The notes under the pieces are model-generated. The model saw nothing but the letters and a program-made list of their open reading frames with translations. It did not search any database and was not told the origin of the DNA. A stretch of 64,000 bases of DNA from an uncultured Oscillibacter sp. (lineage in GTDB: Bacteria > Bacillota > Clostridia > Oscillospirales > Oscillospiraceae). The translations under genes and the position numbers were made by a program. Numbering within the stretch: position 1 is the stretch's first letter; each line of letters begins with the position of its first letter. This document shows, in pieces, positions 33,433 to 42,947 of the stretch. Location of the stretch: assembly GCA_910583785.1 (NCBI GenBank), contig CAJTZK010000003.1:1-64000 (forward strand), given 5' to 3'.

Positions 33433-34047
33433 TTAACAAGGGCTACCGGCGGCAGAAAACCAACCGGCGCAATCCGATGGACGGATTCGCGAGAAGGCCT
33501 CAGCAATACCATACGGAAGCAGGGATAATAATCTGATTTTCAGCTTGCGAAGAATCGCCTTGATTTTAGACCACATATTTTCGATTGGATCCAAATCAGG
33601 GCTGTACGCTGGTAAGTACCGTAATTTCATGCCAGCTCCCTGTAAAAGCGTCTGGACCTCTTTGACAGGATGCGTGCACATATTATCCATGATGACAATA
33701 TCCCCTTTGTGCAGCGTGGGAATGAGCGTGTTCTTGAGATAGTCCAGAGATTTTTCGCGGGTCGTTCCACCGCTGTAAATCGTATAGGCAGTCTCACCGT
33801 TATGTCTTACGGAGGAAAGAATCGTGGTATTGGCAGGCGTATTCAAGGGAGTCTTGTCTACAGACCGCTCCCCGCCAAAGGCCCTCCCATAGCGGCGGCT
33901 CAAGTCTATGGTTACGCCGCTTTCATCCCAAAATACCAGTTTGTCCGCTTCACATCGCGCGGTCATTTCGCTCCAGGCTTCTCTCGCCGCCACAACATCG
34001 AACACGCTCCCGCTCTGCCGCGTAAAAAGACTTCTTCTTGTAAACAT
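33433..34047 (-). CDS. IS630 transposase, catalytic DDE frame
   Basis: A 204-residue frame holding the DDE nuclease: first Asp in VFWDESGV, second in DIVIMDNMCTH, and Glu in DLDPIENMWSKIK. Its first 16 or so residues (MFTRRSLFTRQSGS) are out-of-frame relative to the family and its real beginning is supplied by the other frame. The catalytic part looks complete. Confidence 0.85.
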   Translation of the reverse strand: MFTRRSLFTRQSGSVFDVVAAREAWSEMTARCEADKLVFWDESGVTIDLSRRYGRAFGGERSVDKTPLNTPANTTILSSVRHNGETAYTIYSGGTTREKSLDYLKNTLIPTLHKGDIVIMDNMCTHPVKEVQTLLQGAGMKLRYLPAYSPDLDPIENMWSKIKAILRKLKIRLLSLLPYGIAEAFSRIRPSDCAGWFSAAGSPC

Positions 34048-34369
34048 AACCCAGTCTAATCACGGCCTTTCGCACCGTTTCATTACTGACAGACAGCCCC
34101 TGTTTTTCGATGATTTCGTCGATCGTGATATCCGGCCGGGCCATAATCAGTCGTTCAATTTCTTGCAAAGCTTCTTCCGTCAGTGCTGGTTTCCTTCCTC
34201 GCTGACTGGTTTGAAGATCTACACTGCCAGTTTTCTTCATTTGCATGCTCAAACGGTACACTGTGCTTGTACTCACCTGGAAACACTTTGCCACTGTCTG
34301 TGCATCGCGGGTCTGTCCATATGCCTCTGCCAGTAGTTTTCGCGCCTCGTTGTGTAACATTGCTATCAC
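33950..34369 (-). CDS. IS630 transposase, N-terminal frame
   Basis: A 139-residue product with a helix-turn-helix DNA-binding region (ARKLLAEAYGQTRDAQTVAK, VSTSTVYRLSMQMKKTG) and a second winged-helix part (LSVSNETVRKAVIRLGYVYKKKS). It overlaps the DDE frame by 98 bases. The protein similarity passes from this frame to the next near 34010-34020 (AAERER to FDVVAAREAW), so one base is out of step: either a programmed frameshift, as some IS630 members use, or a mutation. Confidence 0.8.
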   Translation of the reverse strand: MIAMLHNEARKLLAEAYGQTRDAQTVAKCFQVSTSTVYRLSMQMKKTGSVDLQTSQRGRKPALTEEALQEIERLIMARPDITIDEIIEKQGLSVSNETVRKAVIRLGYVYKKKSFYAAERERVRCCGGERSLERNDRAM

Positions 34370-34427
34370 CTTCTGATAACATTCTACACCTTAAGTCAAT
34401 ATGCTGCTATTTTACTGGATTGCTATA

Positions 34428-35869
34428 GTCACCATCACCGCCAACAATGTGGAGGACCTGGAGTGGAAGTGCGCGGAGATGAAAAAGTTGCTGCTCAGTC
34501 AGGATATAGATGTACAGGCCTGTTCCTTCTGTCAGGAACAGGCTTTTTGTCCTCGCTCCCGCTGGTAGCTCTGGAAAAGCACCTCTATGAGCGGTCCAAA
34601 CGGAACGAGCTGACCCTGGGCGCGGCCAGCTGCTACCCCTTCACCAGCTACGAGATGTGCGACGACAACGGCATTTTGCTGGGGGTGAACAAGCACAACA
34701 ACTCCCTGATCATCGTGGACATCTTCGATTCGCGGGTCTACAAAAACGCCAATATCGCCATTCTGGGCACCAGCGGCGCAGGCAAGAGCTTCACCATGCA
34801 GCTGATGGCGACCCGTATGCGGCGGAAGGGCATCCAGGTATTCATCGTGGCCCCGTTAAAGGGTCATGAGTTCCACCGGGCCTGTTCCAACATCGGCGGG
34901 GAGCTCATCCAAATCTCTCCCGCCTCCAAAAACTGCATCAATGTCATGGAGATCCGCAAGGCGGACAAGTCGGTGGACGAGCTGCTGGACGGCCCGGGCG
35001 TGGAGAAGTCCCTGCTGGCGGCAAAAATCCAGCGGCCCCATATCTTTTTCTCCCTGCTGATCCCCGACATGACCCATGAGGAGCGGCAGCTTTTGGACGA
35101 CGCCCTGATCCGCACCTATGCCAAGCTGGGCATCACCCATGAGAACAGCACCTTGGACGACCCGGCCGACCCCAGCCGCTACCGGACAATGCCGGTGCTG
35201 GGGGACTTGTACGAGGTGCTGAAGGAGTCCCAGGAGACAAGGCGGCTGGCAAATATCATCAACCGGCTGGTCAACGGCTCCGCCCGCACCTTCAACCAGC
35301 CCACCAACGTGTCTCTGGACAACATGTACACGGTGCTGGACATCTCCGAATTGACCGGCGACTTGCTGACGGTGGGAATATTCGTGGCGCTTGATTTTGT
35401 CTGGGACAAGGTCAAAGAGAACCGCACCGAGGAAAAGGCCATTTACATTGACGAGTGCTGGCAGCTCATTGGGGCCAACAGCAACCGTCTGGCCGCCGAG
35501 TTTGTACTAGAGATTTTCAAGATCATCCGAGGCTACGGCGGTTCCGCCATCTGCGCTACCCAGGACATCAACGACTTCTTTACGCTGGAGGACGGCAAGT
35601 ACGGCAAGGGCATCATCAACAACGCCAAGACCAAGATCCTGCTGAACCTGGAGGACGAGGAGGCCCGGCGCGTCCAGTCCATCCTGCACCTGTCCGAAGC
35701 GGAGGTCATGGAGATCACCCACTTCGAGCGGGGCAGCGGACTGATCAGCACCAACAACAATAACGTGACGGTGGAAATCAAGTGCAGCCAGATGGAGAAG
35801 GAGCTTATCACCACTGACCGCCGGGAGCTTCAGGAACTGCTGGACAAATCCGTTCAGCAGAGTGCCTAA
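34428..35869 (+). pseudogene. VirB4-type conjugation ATPase, 5' truncated and frameshifted
   Basis: The reading begins abruptly beside the IS (VTITANNVEDLEWKCAEMKK), in what should be the middle of a VirB4/TraE ATPase. The first frame ends at TAG 34566; similarity continues in the next frame from about 34549. The run of five T at 34544-34548 lacks one base (QAF then LSSLPLV). Downstream the ATPase domain is complete: Walker A GTSGAGKSFTMQL, Walker B AIYIDECWQLIG, and QDINDFF. The N-terminal half is gone. Confidence 0.85.
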
Positions 35870-36078
35870 TGCGGAGATAATACGGCATTTATACGCATAA
35901 AACCGAACCATGAATTATGGACAAAAATAATACGTCAATAATACGGCGTTCATATGGAAGTGGATTTTTAATGCGGAAATAATGCTGAAATAGCACGCAC
36001 AAGGCCGAAACTGGCACCTAAAGCAAGCCCAGCAATAAGCCTGTAATACGGCGATAATACGCACAGAGGGGAACATCC
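35870..36078. repeat. Iteron-like ATAATACGGC repeats
   Basis: This AT-rich gap contains five close variants of ATAATACG: 35877-35886, 35927-35936, 35938-35947, 36042-36051 and 36053-36062, the last two pairs in near-tandem. No gene is seen. Such short repeats can be initiator or accessory-protein sites in mobile elements; they may also be chance within a low-complexity stretch. Confidence 0.4.
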
Positions 36079-36600
36079 ATGAAAACACGCGCACAGATCT
36101 ATGAACGGGAGGCCGCCGCCCTCTTGCGGGACATCTCCATGTACCAGATTTTAACGGAAAAGCAGCTTCTTCGGCTCCACCCCGGCAAGGATGATAAGAT
36201 CAGGAATCTGTTGACGTACCTTGTGAAGCAAGGCCGCATCTGGTGGGAGGAGCCCTATTACTGCGCCGCGCCGGACAACATGGGGAATGTGGACTGGACG
36301 CTGTTTGCCGCCGTCTGGGTCCTTGCGGACTTCATTGGGCAGGTGGAGTACCACTCGATTGGCGATTTTCCCGCAAAGACTATCTTCTTCGCTGACAGCG
36401 AGGTTTATGAGATCGTCTATATCGCCCAGGGACGGGAGGTCCTTGTAACCCGGGCCTTGAAGAACTCCGGGGAACAGCCCTCCCGCTATCTGGTGATTGT
36501 TGATTCCGCAGAGCAGATCGAGGCGCTGCAAATCCCTAATGTCAACGGCTACTGCCCCGTGTCCCTGAAGGGGGACATGGAATATTATCGGAAGGAGTGA
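36079..36600 (+). CDS. DUF5697 family protein
   Basis: A 173-residue ICE-associated protein, starting MKTRAQIYEREAAALLRDIS and continuing LTEKQLLRLHPGKDDKIRNLLTYLVKQGRI, a winged-helix-like region found in DUF5697. The function is unknown; it is regularly carried between virB4 and virD4 in clostridial ICEs. It is intact, with a GAGGGGA site before the ATG, and its stop overlaps the next start. Confidence 0.7.
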   Translation: MKTRAQIYEREAAALLRDISMYQILTEKQLLRLHPGKDDKIRNLLTYLVKQGRIWWEEPYYCAAPDNMGNVDWTLFAAVWVLADFIGQVEYHSIGDFPAKTIFFADSEVYEIVYIAQGREVLVTRALKNSGEQPSRYLVIVDSAEQIEALQIPNVNGYCPVSLKGDMEYYRKE

Positions 36601-37289
36601 GTCCAAGCACCTTGACCCGAAGCATTATTTCTCAGCGGATTACATCCATTTTAGATGACATACAGCGCCTGAACAGCGCACTGTATGCCATGAACAGCAC
36701 AGACATCCAGCGTTACCCGGACAACTACGAGGTGCTGTCCACCGACGCGGCCCTGCGGGCGGAGACCATCACCTGCCGGCTGCGCCAGCTGCTCTATGTC
36801 AGCACCAACGTGAAAAAGAGCGAATATCTGGCCTCCGCTGCCGCCATGCAGGGGATCGACATTCAGCAGCGGGGCGGCATTTTTGAGATCACCCTGCCCT
36901 GTTTGCTTCCCAAGCGCAGGCAGTCTCGGAGTACGGAGTACCTGATCGACCCGCTCACCGCCGCGCTGGAGCAATATGTCAAAGGCCATACTGTCCGGCG
37001 GTTCCGGCACTGCGTTGTGTGCTTTTCTCACACCTACTGCCAGGACCTCCCGGAGCGCCGGGTACGGGACTATGACAACCTGGAGATCAAGCGGTATCTG
37101 GATGCGGTGGGGGCCTGGCTTTTGACCGATGACGGCGGGCTGTTCTGCGACGTTTACCATACCACGGAGTTGGGCACGACAGACTGTACCCGTATGTTCA
37201 TCATGGCCCCTTCCCAGTTTCCGGCATGGCTGGCGGAGCGGGATTTGCAGTTCCAGGATGGCCCAAAGGAGCAGTCTGAAAGCAGCTGA
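36597..37289 (+). CDS. DUF6100 family protein
   Basis: A 230-residue ICE-associated protein. Recognised stretches are AALRAETITCRLRQLLYVST, LPCLLPKRRQ, RRFRHCVVCFSH and RRVRDYDNLEIKRYLDAV, the last resembling an RuvC/Holliday-resolvase-like dimer segment. The GTG start at 36597 overlaps the preceding stop, with AAGGAG just upstream. It appears intact. The role in the element is unknown. Confidence 0.7.
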   Translation: MSPSTLTRSIISQRITSILDDIQRLNSALYAMNSTDIQRYPDNYEVLSTDAALRAETITCRLRQLLYVSTNVKKSEYLASAAAMQGIDIQQRGGIFEITLPCLLPKRRQSRSTEYLIDPLTAALEQYVKGHTVRRFRHCVVCFSHTYCQDLPERRVRDYDNLEIKRYLDAVGAWLLTDDGGLFCDVYHTTELGTTDCTRMFIMAPSQFPAWLAERDLQFQDGPKEQSESS

Positions 37290-37474
37290 AAAGTTGCATT
37301 TTCCGTGAAAAAGCCATATCCCATTTTGACCTTTGGGAGCGCCGCAGAAAGGGATATGGCGTTGGAGGCCGCAAAGCCTTGAAAATCAACGGTTTTTCAG
37401 CAGCAGAACGGCAAAAAAGATACCGAGGCTGTAGACCCCTCGGTAAAAAAGCTCATAGAAAGGAGGCGGAAATC

Positions 37475-38590
37475 GTGCCGGATGTGGACGAGCGGGGTTT
37501 GCCTGCCCTGGACACATTTTCGGGCCTGGTTCTGGCCCTCACCGCCCTGTCCGGCGAACTGCCCGCCGCTCTGGTCAGCCGCCTCCCGGCCTCTGACACC
37601 TACAAGGAGTATGCGGTCAAACAGCTGAAGCGGGACAGTCTTCTACGGACATTCTACCGTGATGGCGTTCGCGGACTGCGCCTGACCGCCGCCGCAAAAC
37701 GGCTGCTGGTGGAGTGCTGGCCGGATCAATTTCTGCCCTATCTCTCCGGCAGTACCGAGACCAATCAGCTCAAATCGGAAATCACCCGCCGTCTGCGTCT
37801 GCATCGGATGGCCGAGGTGCTGGTGACAATGCTCAATGCGGATGTGTCTGTCCTGCCTTGGGAAAAGCCGGCGCTGTTCAGCCCCGCGCCTCCCGATGAC
37901 CTGACGGCCCTTGACCGGCCCGCTTACTACAGCTCCAGAGAGGTCAAGGAGTTGGGCGCACAGGCCGTCAAAGTCCGCGGCTCCCGCTCGACGGGCGTTC
38001 TGCTGGCGGGCGATCATGCTTTCCCTATCTACAACACTGGCTCCAGTCAGATGAAGTGGGAGGACAAGGCAGAACTGCGGCTCAAGGCCCTGCTGGAGAT
38101 GGAGCTTTGTCAGACCCGGCTCCCGGCCCAACTCAAACAGACCAAACAGGCGGCCATTATATTTGCCTCGGACATGGGGCAGATGGCCCCTCTGGTGGGC
38201 GTGGATAAGCACCACAGCTGCTTTGTTCTGAGCCGCGAGTTTGAGCCGTTCTGCTATCTGCCCAGCGACCATCACGGCGAGGTCATCCTACAATTGCTGT
38301 GTGACCCCGGCGAAAAGGCGGTTCTGGATGGCATTTTGCAAAAGGGCTTCAAGCCGCCCCGGTTGGGTGATCGAGAACGACGCCATAGATGGTGAGGCGG
38401 CGGTACTGTTTGGCTGCACCTGCGATATGCCCCGCATCTATCGGTTCAACGCCGCCCTGGAGAAAATGGACTGGCCGGGTACGCTGTTCTGCTTTGACTT
38501 CCAGGCGGACGCCATGCGTCAGGTCTGCTGCCCGGACGTTGACATCCAGTGCATCGACTTTGAAGCGTATGAGAGGAGTGTGTTCCGACC
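37475..38590 (+). pseudogene. ICE hypothetical protein, frameshifted
   Basis: GTG at 37475 follows AGGAGG by eight bases. The first frame codes VPDVDERGLPALDTFSGLVL to KGFKPPR, then is lost near 38357-38367 (a short C-run followed by GG). Similarity-like sequence goes on one base out of step as WVIENDAIDGEAAVLFGCTC to IDFEAYERSVF. The stop that should end it ahead of virD4 is absent. I remember this type of protein upstream of VirD4 in clostridial ICEs but cannot give a function. Confidence 0.6.
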
Positions 38591-39300
38591 TCCCGAAAAC
38601 AACGGATCAGGCTGGCTATCATTATCCCCATCGCCCTGGGCGCTCTGCTCTACGGGGGCGGCTACATTGCTCAATTCCTTTGTAACTACGATGTGTGGCA
38701 GGCGGCGGGCGGGACCTTCGGCACCTCGCCGGAGTTTCCCGGTTCCGGCTTCTTTGCCTGTATCGCCGCCGTGTTCCGCTGGCCCTACGGCCTGTACGGG
38801 GTGGGCGGCTGCATAGCGGCGCTGGGTGTGCTGATTTTCATGGTCATGCGGATGGGGTACAGCGAAACCGGCGCATACGACCAGGAGCGCAATCCGATTT
38901 ACTCCAACAAGGGCACATACGGCACGGCGGGCTTTATGACTCAAAAGGAGCTGAAGGGTGTGCTGGACCTGGTTCCTAATATCCGCAAGCACCACGGCAT
39001 CATCTTGGGCGAGATAGACGGCGAAGTGATCTGCGTCCCGCTGAAAACCCGGTTCAACGGTAATCTGGCGGTGTACGGGGCCAGCGGATTAAAGAAACCA
39101 AGGGCCTTTTGCATGAATATGATCCTGCAAAGTGCCGCCCGGAGGTTCAGCCTCATTATCTGTGATCCCAAATCAGAGCTCTACGAAAAAAAGCAGCGCC
39201 TATCTCCGGGATCAGGGGTACACGGTGAAGGCGTTCAATCTGGTGCCCCCCGCCGCCTCCGATTCCTGGAACTGCCTGTCCGAAATCGAGGGCCAGGAGC
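38591..39300 (+). pseudogene. VirD4-type coupling protein, N-terminal fragment
   Basis: From about 38591 one frame reads TSRKQRIRLAIIIPIALGAL and has two membrane segments (residues 8-30 and 60-82) and GTAGFMTQKELKGVL, the normal N-terminus of ICE VirD4 ATPases. A clear start codon is missing. At 39186-39192 the A-run has seven A where six keep the frame; after it the sequence SSAYLRDQGYTVKAFNLV continues to SEIEGQELM, then breaks off. All of the ATPase core after that is deleted. The Walker A region is degraded (GASGLKKPRAF in place of GxxGxGKS). Confidence 0.8.
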
Positions 39301-39938
39301 TGATGTCCCATATGCGGGGCATCCTCACCGCCCGGCTGGGTTCCGGGATCGACTTCATCGTGAAGGGTCACGAGAACAAGAGCCGCAGCGTGGCCGCCAG
39401 CCGCAAGGGCGCCATGTATCGCAAGTGCCAGTCGTTCTAACTGGATAAAGACGAGCGGGGCGAGCCCATGATCTATGAGGCCCGGGTGGTGGCGGTGGCC
39501 GAGAAGGTGGTCCGGGTGGAGGTGTTCGGTGTGGAGTGCGCCATCCTGGCCCGGGGCCTGTCCCGCGCCTGGGCGGGCGACGCCGCCGGGCACTGCCATG
39601 TGGGCGACCGCATCCTGGTCCGGGTACAGAAGATCACTGGCACCACGGTGGAGGATCTGTCCATCAGCGCCGATGTGCGCAGCACCTCTGCCTCCACCGC
39701 CGCAGACGACCTGAAGAAGTGTGTGCCGCAGGGCCGGTATGCTGGCCGTGTCATCGATGTGCGGGGCGGCGTGCTGTATGTCCGCCTCAACAACGGCGTC
39801 AACGCCATCGCCCACTCCTGCTATGACCGCCGTCTCCCCGGCAAGAGGGATGACGTCAGCTTCGCCGTCACCCGGCTGGATGAAGAGCAGGGCGTGGCGG
39901 TTGGAAGCATTACCCGGATCATCAAACAAAATCTGTAA
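39301..39938 (+). pseudogene. S1-domain RNA-binding protein of the element, C-terminal fragment
   Basis: Directly after the virD4 piece, in the same frame, the sequence switches to LGSGIDFIVKGHENKSRSVAASRKGAMYRK, the interior of an ICE-encoded S1-like protein. A TAA at 39438-39440 replaces an expected Tyr codon, and the same frame then goes on to the natural end (VEVFGVECAILARGLS, GRYAGRVIDVRGGVLYVRLNNGVNAIAHS). The 157-codon part from ATG 39468 could be translated alone, but it is most simply the tail of a broken gene. Confidence 0.75.
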
Positions 39939-39948
39939 AGGAGCGCCT

Positions 39949-40002
39949 ATGAAGCATCTGAAATGGCTGATTTTGCCTTTATCACACAAAAAATTTTTCT
40001 GA
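39949..40002 (+). pseudogene. Start of a deleted gene
   Basis: AAAGGAG precedes an ATG that reads MKHLKWLILPLSHKKFF and stops. The basic-hydrophobic beginning resembles a signal peptide that runs into unrelated DNA, so this is likely where a further deletion cut the element. Confidence 0.4.
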
Positions 40003-40014
40003 GGCATATCAAAA

Positions 40015-40047
40015 GACGGGAGACGTTTTGGCGCATCTCCCGTCTTG
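40015..40047 (+). terminator. Hairpin terminator
   Basis: AAGACGGGAGA and TCTCCCGTCTT form a perfect 11-bp stem between the element fragment and the minus-strand MmcQ-like gene; T content after it is low. Confidence 0.6.
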
Positions 40048-40073
40048 ATAGTGTTGGGCTATTCCATTTCCGG

Positions 40074-40463
40074 TCAAGGGTCCTTCATCTGCCGCTTGGG
40101 AGCAACGCTGTCATAGCTTAGTTCCAGCAGTGGGATGATCTGATCGTCAGGAACGGAGTTGTTCAAGACAATGGAAATCCAATGATTCTTGTTCATGTGG
40201 TACGCCGGGAGAAACCCGTTTGTGGAGAGCAGGGAGCCGATCATAATGGTACTGCATTTGATGTCCATTACATCAAGGGCTTCTTCCCCTGCCAAGCCCA
40301 GCTTTTTCGGGAGGACACGCATCAGGGCAGCAAACCACTTTTTGCTGGCAGGGTGGCGGAAAATCGCATTGCCCGGGCTGTCGGCCCAGAGGTATTCCGC
40401 CTGCGTCCCATAGGTGTTCTGTATGTACTGCGTGATCCGCTCGCGCTGCGATGAATGGGCCAT
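40074..40463 (-). CDS. MmcQ/YjbR family protein
   Basis: A 129-residue protein of the MmcQ/YjbR (DUF419) fold, a double-wing DNA-binding-like domain of unclear role. Recognisable parts are IQNTYGTQAEYLWADSPGNA, VFRH-type segment AIFRHPASKKWFAAL, MDIKC and AYHMNKNHWISIVL...SYDSVAPK. The ATG at 40463 is separated by one base from the stop of the zinc-ribbon gene, showing an operon. Confidence 0.8.
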   Translation of the reverse strand: MAHSSQRERITQYIQNTYGTQAEYLWADSPGNAIFRHPASKKWFAALMRVLPKKLGLAGEEALDVMDIKCSTIMIGSLLSTNGFLPAYHMNKNHWISIVLNNSVPDDQIIPLLELSYDSVAPKRQMKDP

Positions 40464-40464
40464 T

Positions 40465-40617
40465 TTATATCTCCCTCGGCTCTTCCAGCCGCTTCTCATA
40501 TTCCTGCCGTTCCGCCTCAGTCGCCTCACGGACGGCGTATTTGCCGCAGTCGGGGCATTGCTCCGGCTCTGCGGTACGGTGGAAGAGGAAGTGGCAGTTG
40601 TCACAAGCATAAACCAT
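40465..40617 (-). CDS. Small zinc-ribbon (rubredoxin-like) protein
   Basis: A 50-residue frame starting MVYACDNCHFLFHRTAEPEQ with a second pair CPDCG, then a charged helix (EATEAERQEYEKRLEEPREI). The two CxxC pairs make a zinc ribbon. It ends one base before the MmcQ/YjbR start, supporting real coding and co-translation. The binding site upstream is weak. Confidence 0.65.
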   Translation of the reverse strand: MVYACDNCHFLFHRTAEPEQCPDCGKYAVREATEAERQEYEKRLEEPREI

Positions 40618-40640
40618 CTATTTATCATCTACAGTCTTTG

Positions 40641-41345
40641 TTATTCTGGCGCATCAGAAGCATCTGTGGCCGCAATCAGCCGGTCAAAGTCACTCTGGTA
40701 GAGCTGATCCTGGATAATGCGGTATTGCTCAAATTCACTCTCGGCAAAGGCTTTCGCAATAGCGGCTGTCACTTTCCCTTTGTCCCGCAAGACCTCTTCT
40801 CCGTTGAACTGTAAAAAAGCATCCAGCTTGGCCGCCCAGTCAGCCATAGTCATTGGGATATGCCGCCTCGCCTGCCCTGATTTCCTGGATCTCGGAGAGC
40901 AGGTGGCCGAAATCATCCTGATCGAAGATCTGTCCGTTGATTAGCCGGAGCTTGTCCAGCACATACCCCTGCTTCGTGAACGTCTCCAGTACGTTGGTGG
41001 CCCACTGGCGGAACTGCGTGGCCCGCTGGGAGTTGACACGGCAGCCCACAGCGATGATGGCGGGCAGGGAGTAGAACTTATAGCGGTACGTTTTCCGTCA
41101 TCCGCAGTTTGTGCAAAAAATGCACAAACTGAATTTTCGTCCAACTCACCGTCCGTAAATATCTTTTTGAGATGCTTAGTGACTACGCTGCGGTCTACAT
41201 CAAAGAGCTGGCCGATGGCTTTCTGTGTCAGCCATACGGTATCCTCCTGCACTCTTACCTCGATGCCGTTTTCTTCCGTATCCTTGGTAAAAACCAGAAA
41301 GTCAACGGTACTGTTGCGGATTTGAAGCTTTTTCCCTTCACCCAT
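40641..41345 (-). pseudogene. RhuM-family protein, frameshifted
   Basis: ATG at 41345 (AGGA upstream) begins MGEGKKLQIRNSTVDFLVF, with EDTVWLTQKAIGQLFDVDRSVVTKHLKKIF typical of the RhuM/Fic-associated family. At 41091-41094 an A-run on the minus strand appears one base short and the frame shifts to YRYKFYSLPAIIAVGCRVNSQRATQFRQWAT. A second break near 40870 shifts to TMADWAAKLDAFLQFNGEEV, the family's C-terminus, with some middle sequence missing. Such genes are common cargo of genomic islands; function unclear. Confidence 0.8.
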
Positions 41346-41498
41346 GGTACTGTCCTCACAATATATGTTCAAATTTCTATCCTATTTTAGCAAAACGGCT
41401 CTCGATTTACAAGGTATACAAAATAGAAGCAGACGGGCCTCGGTCCATCGACATGGGGCCCGCCCTGGAAGCGGAAATATTCTCCTTGCTGTACCGCC

Positions 41499-41640
41499 CT
41501 ACTGAAACAGTTCCTCCAGCAGAGTGTAAAAATCCTTGTCCATGATCCGGTAGGCGCTGCCGGGGGCGGTGTTGGTCACCCGGTCGTCAATGAGGTAGCA
41601 TAAACCGCCATCCAAAAAACACCAGATAAATAATTTTACT
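41499..41640 (-). pseudogene. C-terminal fragment of an unknown protein
   Basis: The last 45 or so codons of a minus-strand frame (GGLCYLIDDRV..SAYRIMDKDFYTLLEELFQ) look protein-like, but beyond 41640 the frame runs antisense to the sigma gene. It is probably the tail of a gene cut when the neighbouring module arrived. Confidence 0.3.
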
Positions 41641-41701
41641 TTTCTTTGCAACGATGTTACTCTGTCATACGAATATATCAATAAGGGAAGGCGGTGAGGC
41701 C

Positions 41702-42238
41702 ATGGAGCAGGAGAGCAAGTGGATACGGGACATTCAGCGCATCGGCTCCCGTCAGGCGGCGGAGCAGCTGGTGGAGCGGTACTATGACGAGATATACGTC
41801 TTTGTCTACCGCCAAACCGGGCACAAGGAAGATGCCATGGATCTGACCCAGAATATTTTCCTTGCGGTTTTCCGTGCGCTTCCTTCCTATGACCCGAAGA
41901 AGGCCGCCTTCCGCACCTGGCTCTACCGCATCGCCACAAACAAGGTTATTGACACTCGTCGCAGGTTTTGTCCGGTAACCACGCCTCTGGAGGAGACAGA
42001 ACTGCCTGTTCAGGAGGACTTTGTCTCCCAGACTCATGACCGGGAGCTACTGGAGCGAATTGAGAACTATGTGACCGGGCTATCTCCCTCGCTTCAAGCG
42101 GTGTTCCGCTTGCGGCTTTACGGGGAGTGGAGTTTCGGAGAGATTGCCGCCGCCCTGGGTCAGTCGGAGCCGGCGGTGAAAAGCCAATACTACCGCCTTC
42201 TGGGGCGGATCAGAGAGGAGTTTGATTCAGATGGATGA
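41702..42238 (+). CDS. ECF RNA polymerase sigma factor
   Basis: A 178-residue sigma-70 family factor. Region 2: ERYYDEIYVFVYRQTGHKEDAMDLTQNIFLAVF and FRTWLYRIATNKVID. Region 4: LSPSLQAVFRLRLYGEWSFGEIAAALGQSEPAVKSQYYRLLGRI. It is the first gene of a five-gene operon with a membrane protein and an ABC exporter, and probably controls that operon. The ATG at 41702 is preceded by AAGGCGGTGAGG. Confidence 0.9.
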   Translation: MEQESKWIRDIQRIGSRQAAEQLVERYYDEIYVFVYRQTGHKEDAMDLTQNIFLAVFRALPSYDPKKAAFRTWLYRIATNKVIDTRRRFCPVTTPLEETELPVQEDFVSQTHDRELLERIENYVTGLSPSLQAVFRLRLYGEWSFGEIAAALGQSEPAVKSQYYRLLGRIREEFDSDG

Positions 42239-42947
42239 AAAAATCCCCATGCCCACAGGCGAGGAACGGCAGGCAGCTATCCGGCGCATTGTGGAACTGA
42301 GCGGGGTAGAGCAGAGAGCCAGGCGGCGGAGTATTCCCCTGTCCGTGGTGTTTTTCGGGGTAGAGGACTGCCTTTTTTTTCCTGTGCTGGCGGCCCTGCT
42401 GTGCCTGATTCCAGGTGCGGCAATCGCACGCTTTGATTCCGTGGCCCCGCTGCTGTTTCTGTTCTCTCCTGCCTTGTATGCCGCCCTCCACCTGTTGACT
42501 GCCTGGAAAGACACCGCAAGCGGCGTCGCGGAGTGGCGGCGGAGCTGTAAACTCTCGGCCTGTACCATTCTGGCTCTGCGGATGTTGGTGTTTGGAGGTT
42601 TGGCAGTGATCGTGTGCGTTCCTGCCAACATCCTGTTGTGGCTGACCTCCGGGCGGAGCTGGTCCCTGCCCTGGATGCTGGGCCTGTCCTTTTCCAGTCT
42701 GTTTCTCTACGCTGCCCTGACACTGTTCTGTCTGAGGTTCCGCCGAGGAATGGTGCTTCCCCCTGCTTTGTGGGGCGTAACCGGACTGCTTCTGCTGGTT
42801 TGGGAGCGGGGAGGTGAACTGCTGTTTCGGGTTCCCGTACTCGTCCTGCTTTTCCTGTCTGCCGCTGGGCTGGCCTATTGTGCTCTGACTCTGGAGCGGA
42901 TGCTCCGCTATCCCAACCGAGGAGGTCGTTTTTATGCTTATAGTTGA
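42231..42947 (+). CDS. Polytopic membrane protein, candidate anti-sigma partner
   Basis: A 238-residue protein with a charged N-terminal 35 residues (MDEKIPMPTGEERQAAIRRI) and about six hydrophobic segments. It overlaps the sigma gene by eight bases and the ATPase gene by 14. By position, a soluble head followed by membrane helices next to an ECF sigma gene suggests an anti-sigma or sensor role, but no known anti-sigma motif is visible. Confidence 0.65.
   Translation: MDEKIPMPTGEERQAAIRRIVELSGVEQRARRRSIPLSVVFFGVEDCLFFPVLAALLCLIPGAAIARFDSVAPLLFLFSPALYAALHLLTAWKDTASGVAEWRRSCKLSACTILALRMLVFGGLAVIVCVPANILLWLTSGRSWSLPWMLGLSFSSLFLYAALTLFCLRFRRGMVLPPALWGVTGLLLLVWERGGELLFRVPVLVLLFLSAAGLAYCALTLERMLRYPNRGGRFYAYS

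Larger units (their letters stand above)
33418..34425 (-). mobile_element. IS630-family insertion sequence
   Basis: The ends are TAGTAATCCA (33418-33427) and the inverse of TAGCAATCCA (34416-34425), a 10-bp inverted repeat with one mismatch, and TA lies just outside both ends (33416-33417; 34426-34427), the target duplication of IS630. Total length 1008 bp. It carries a transposase in two overlapping frames on the minus strand. Confidence 0.85.

Noticed and set aside
33670..34336. Plus-strand frames opposite the IS630 transposase
   Set aside because: Antisense to a clear DDE transposase with matching terminal repeats.
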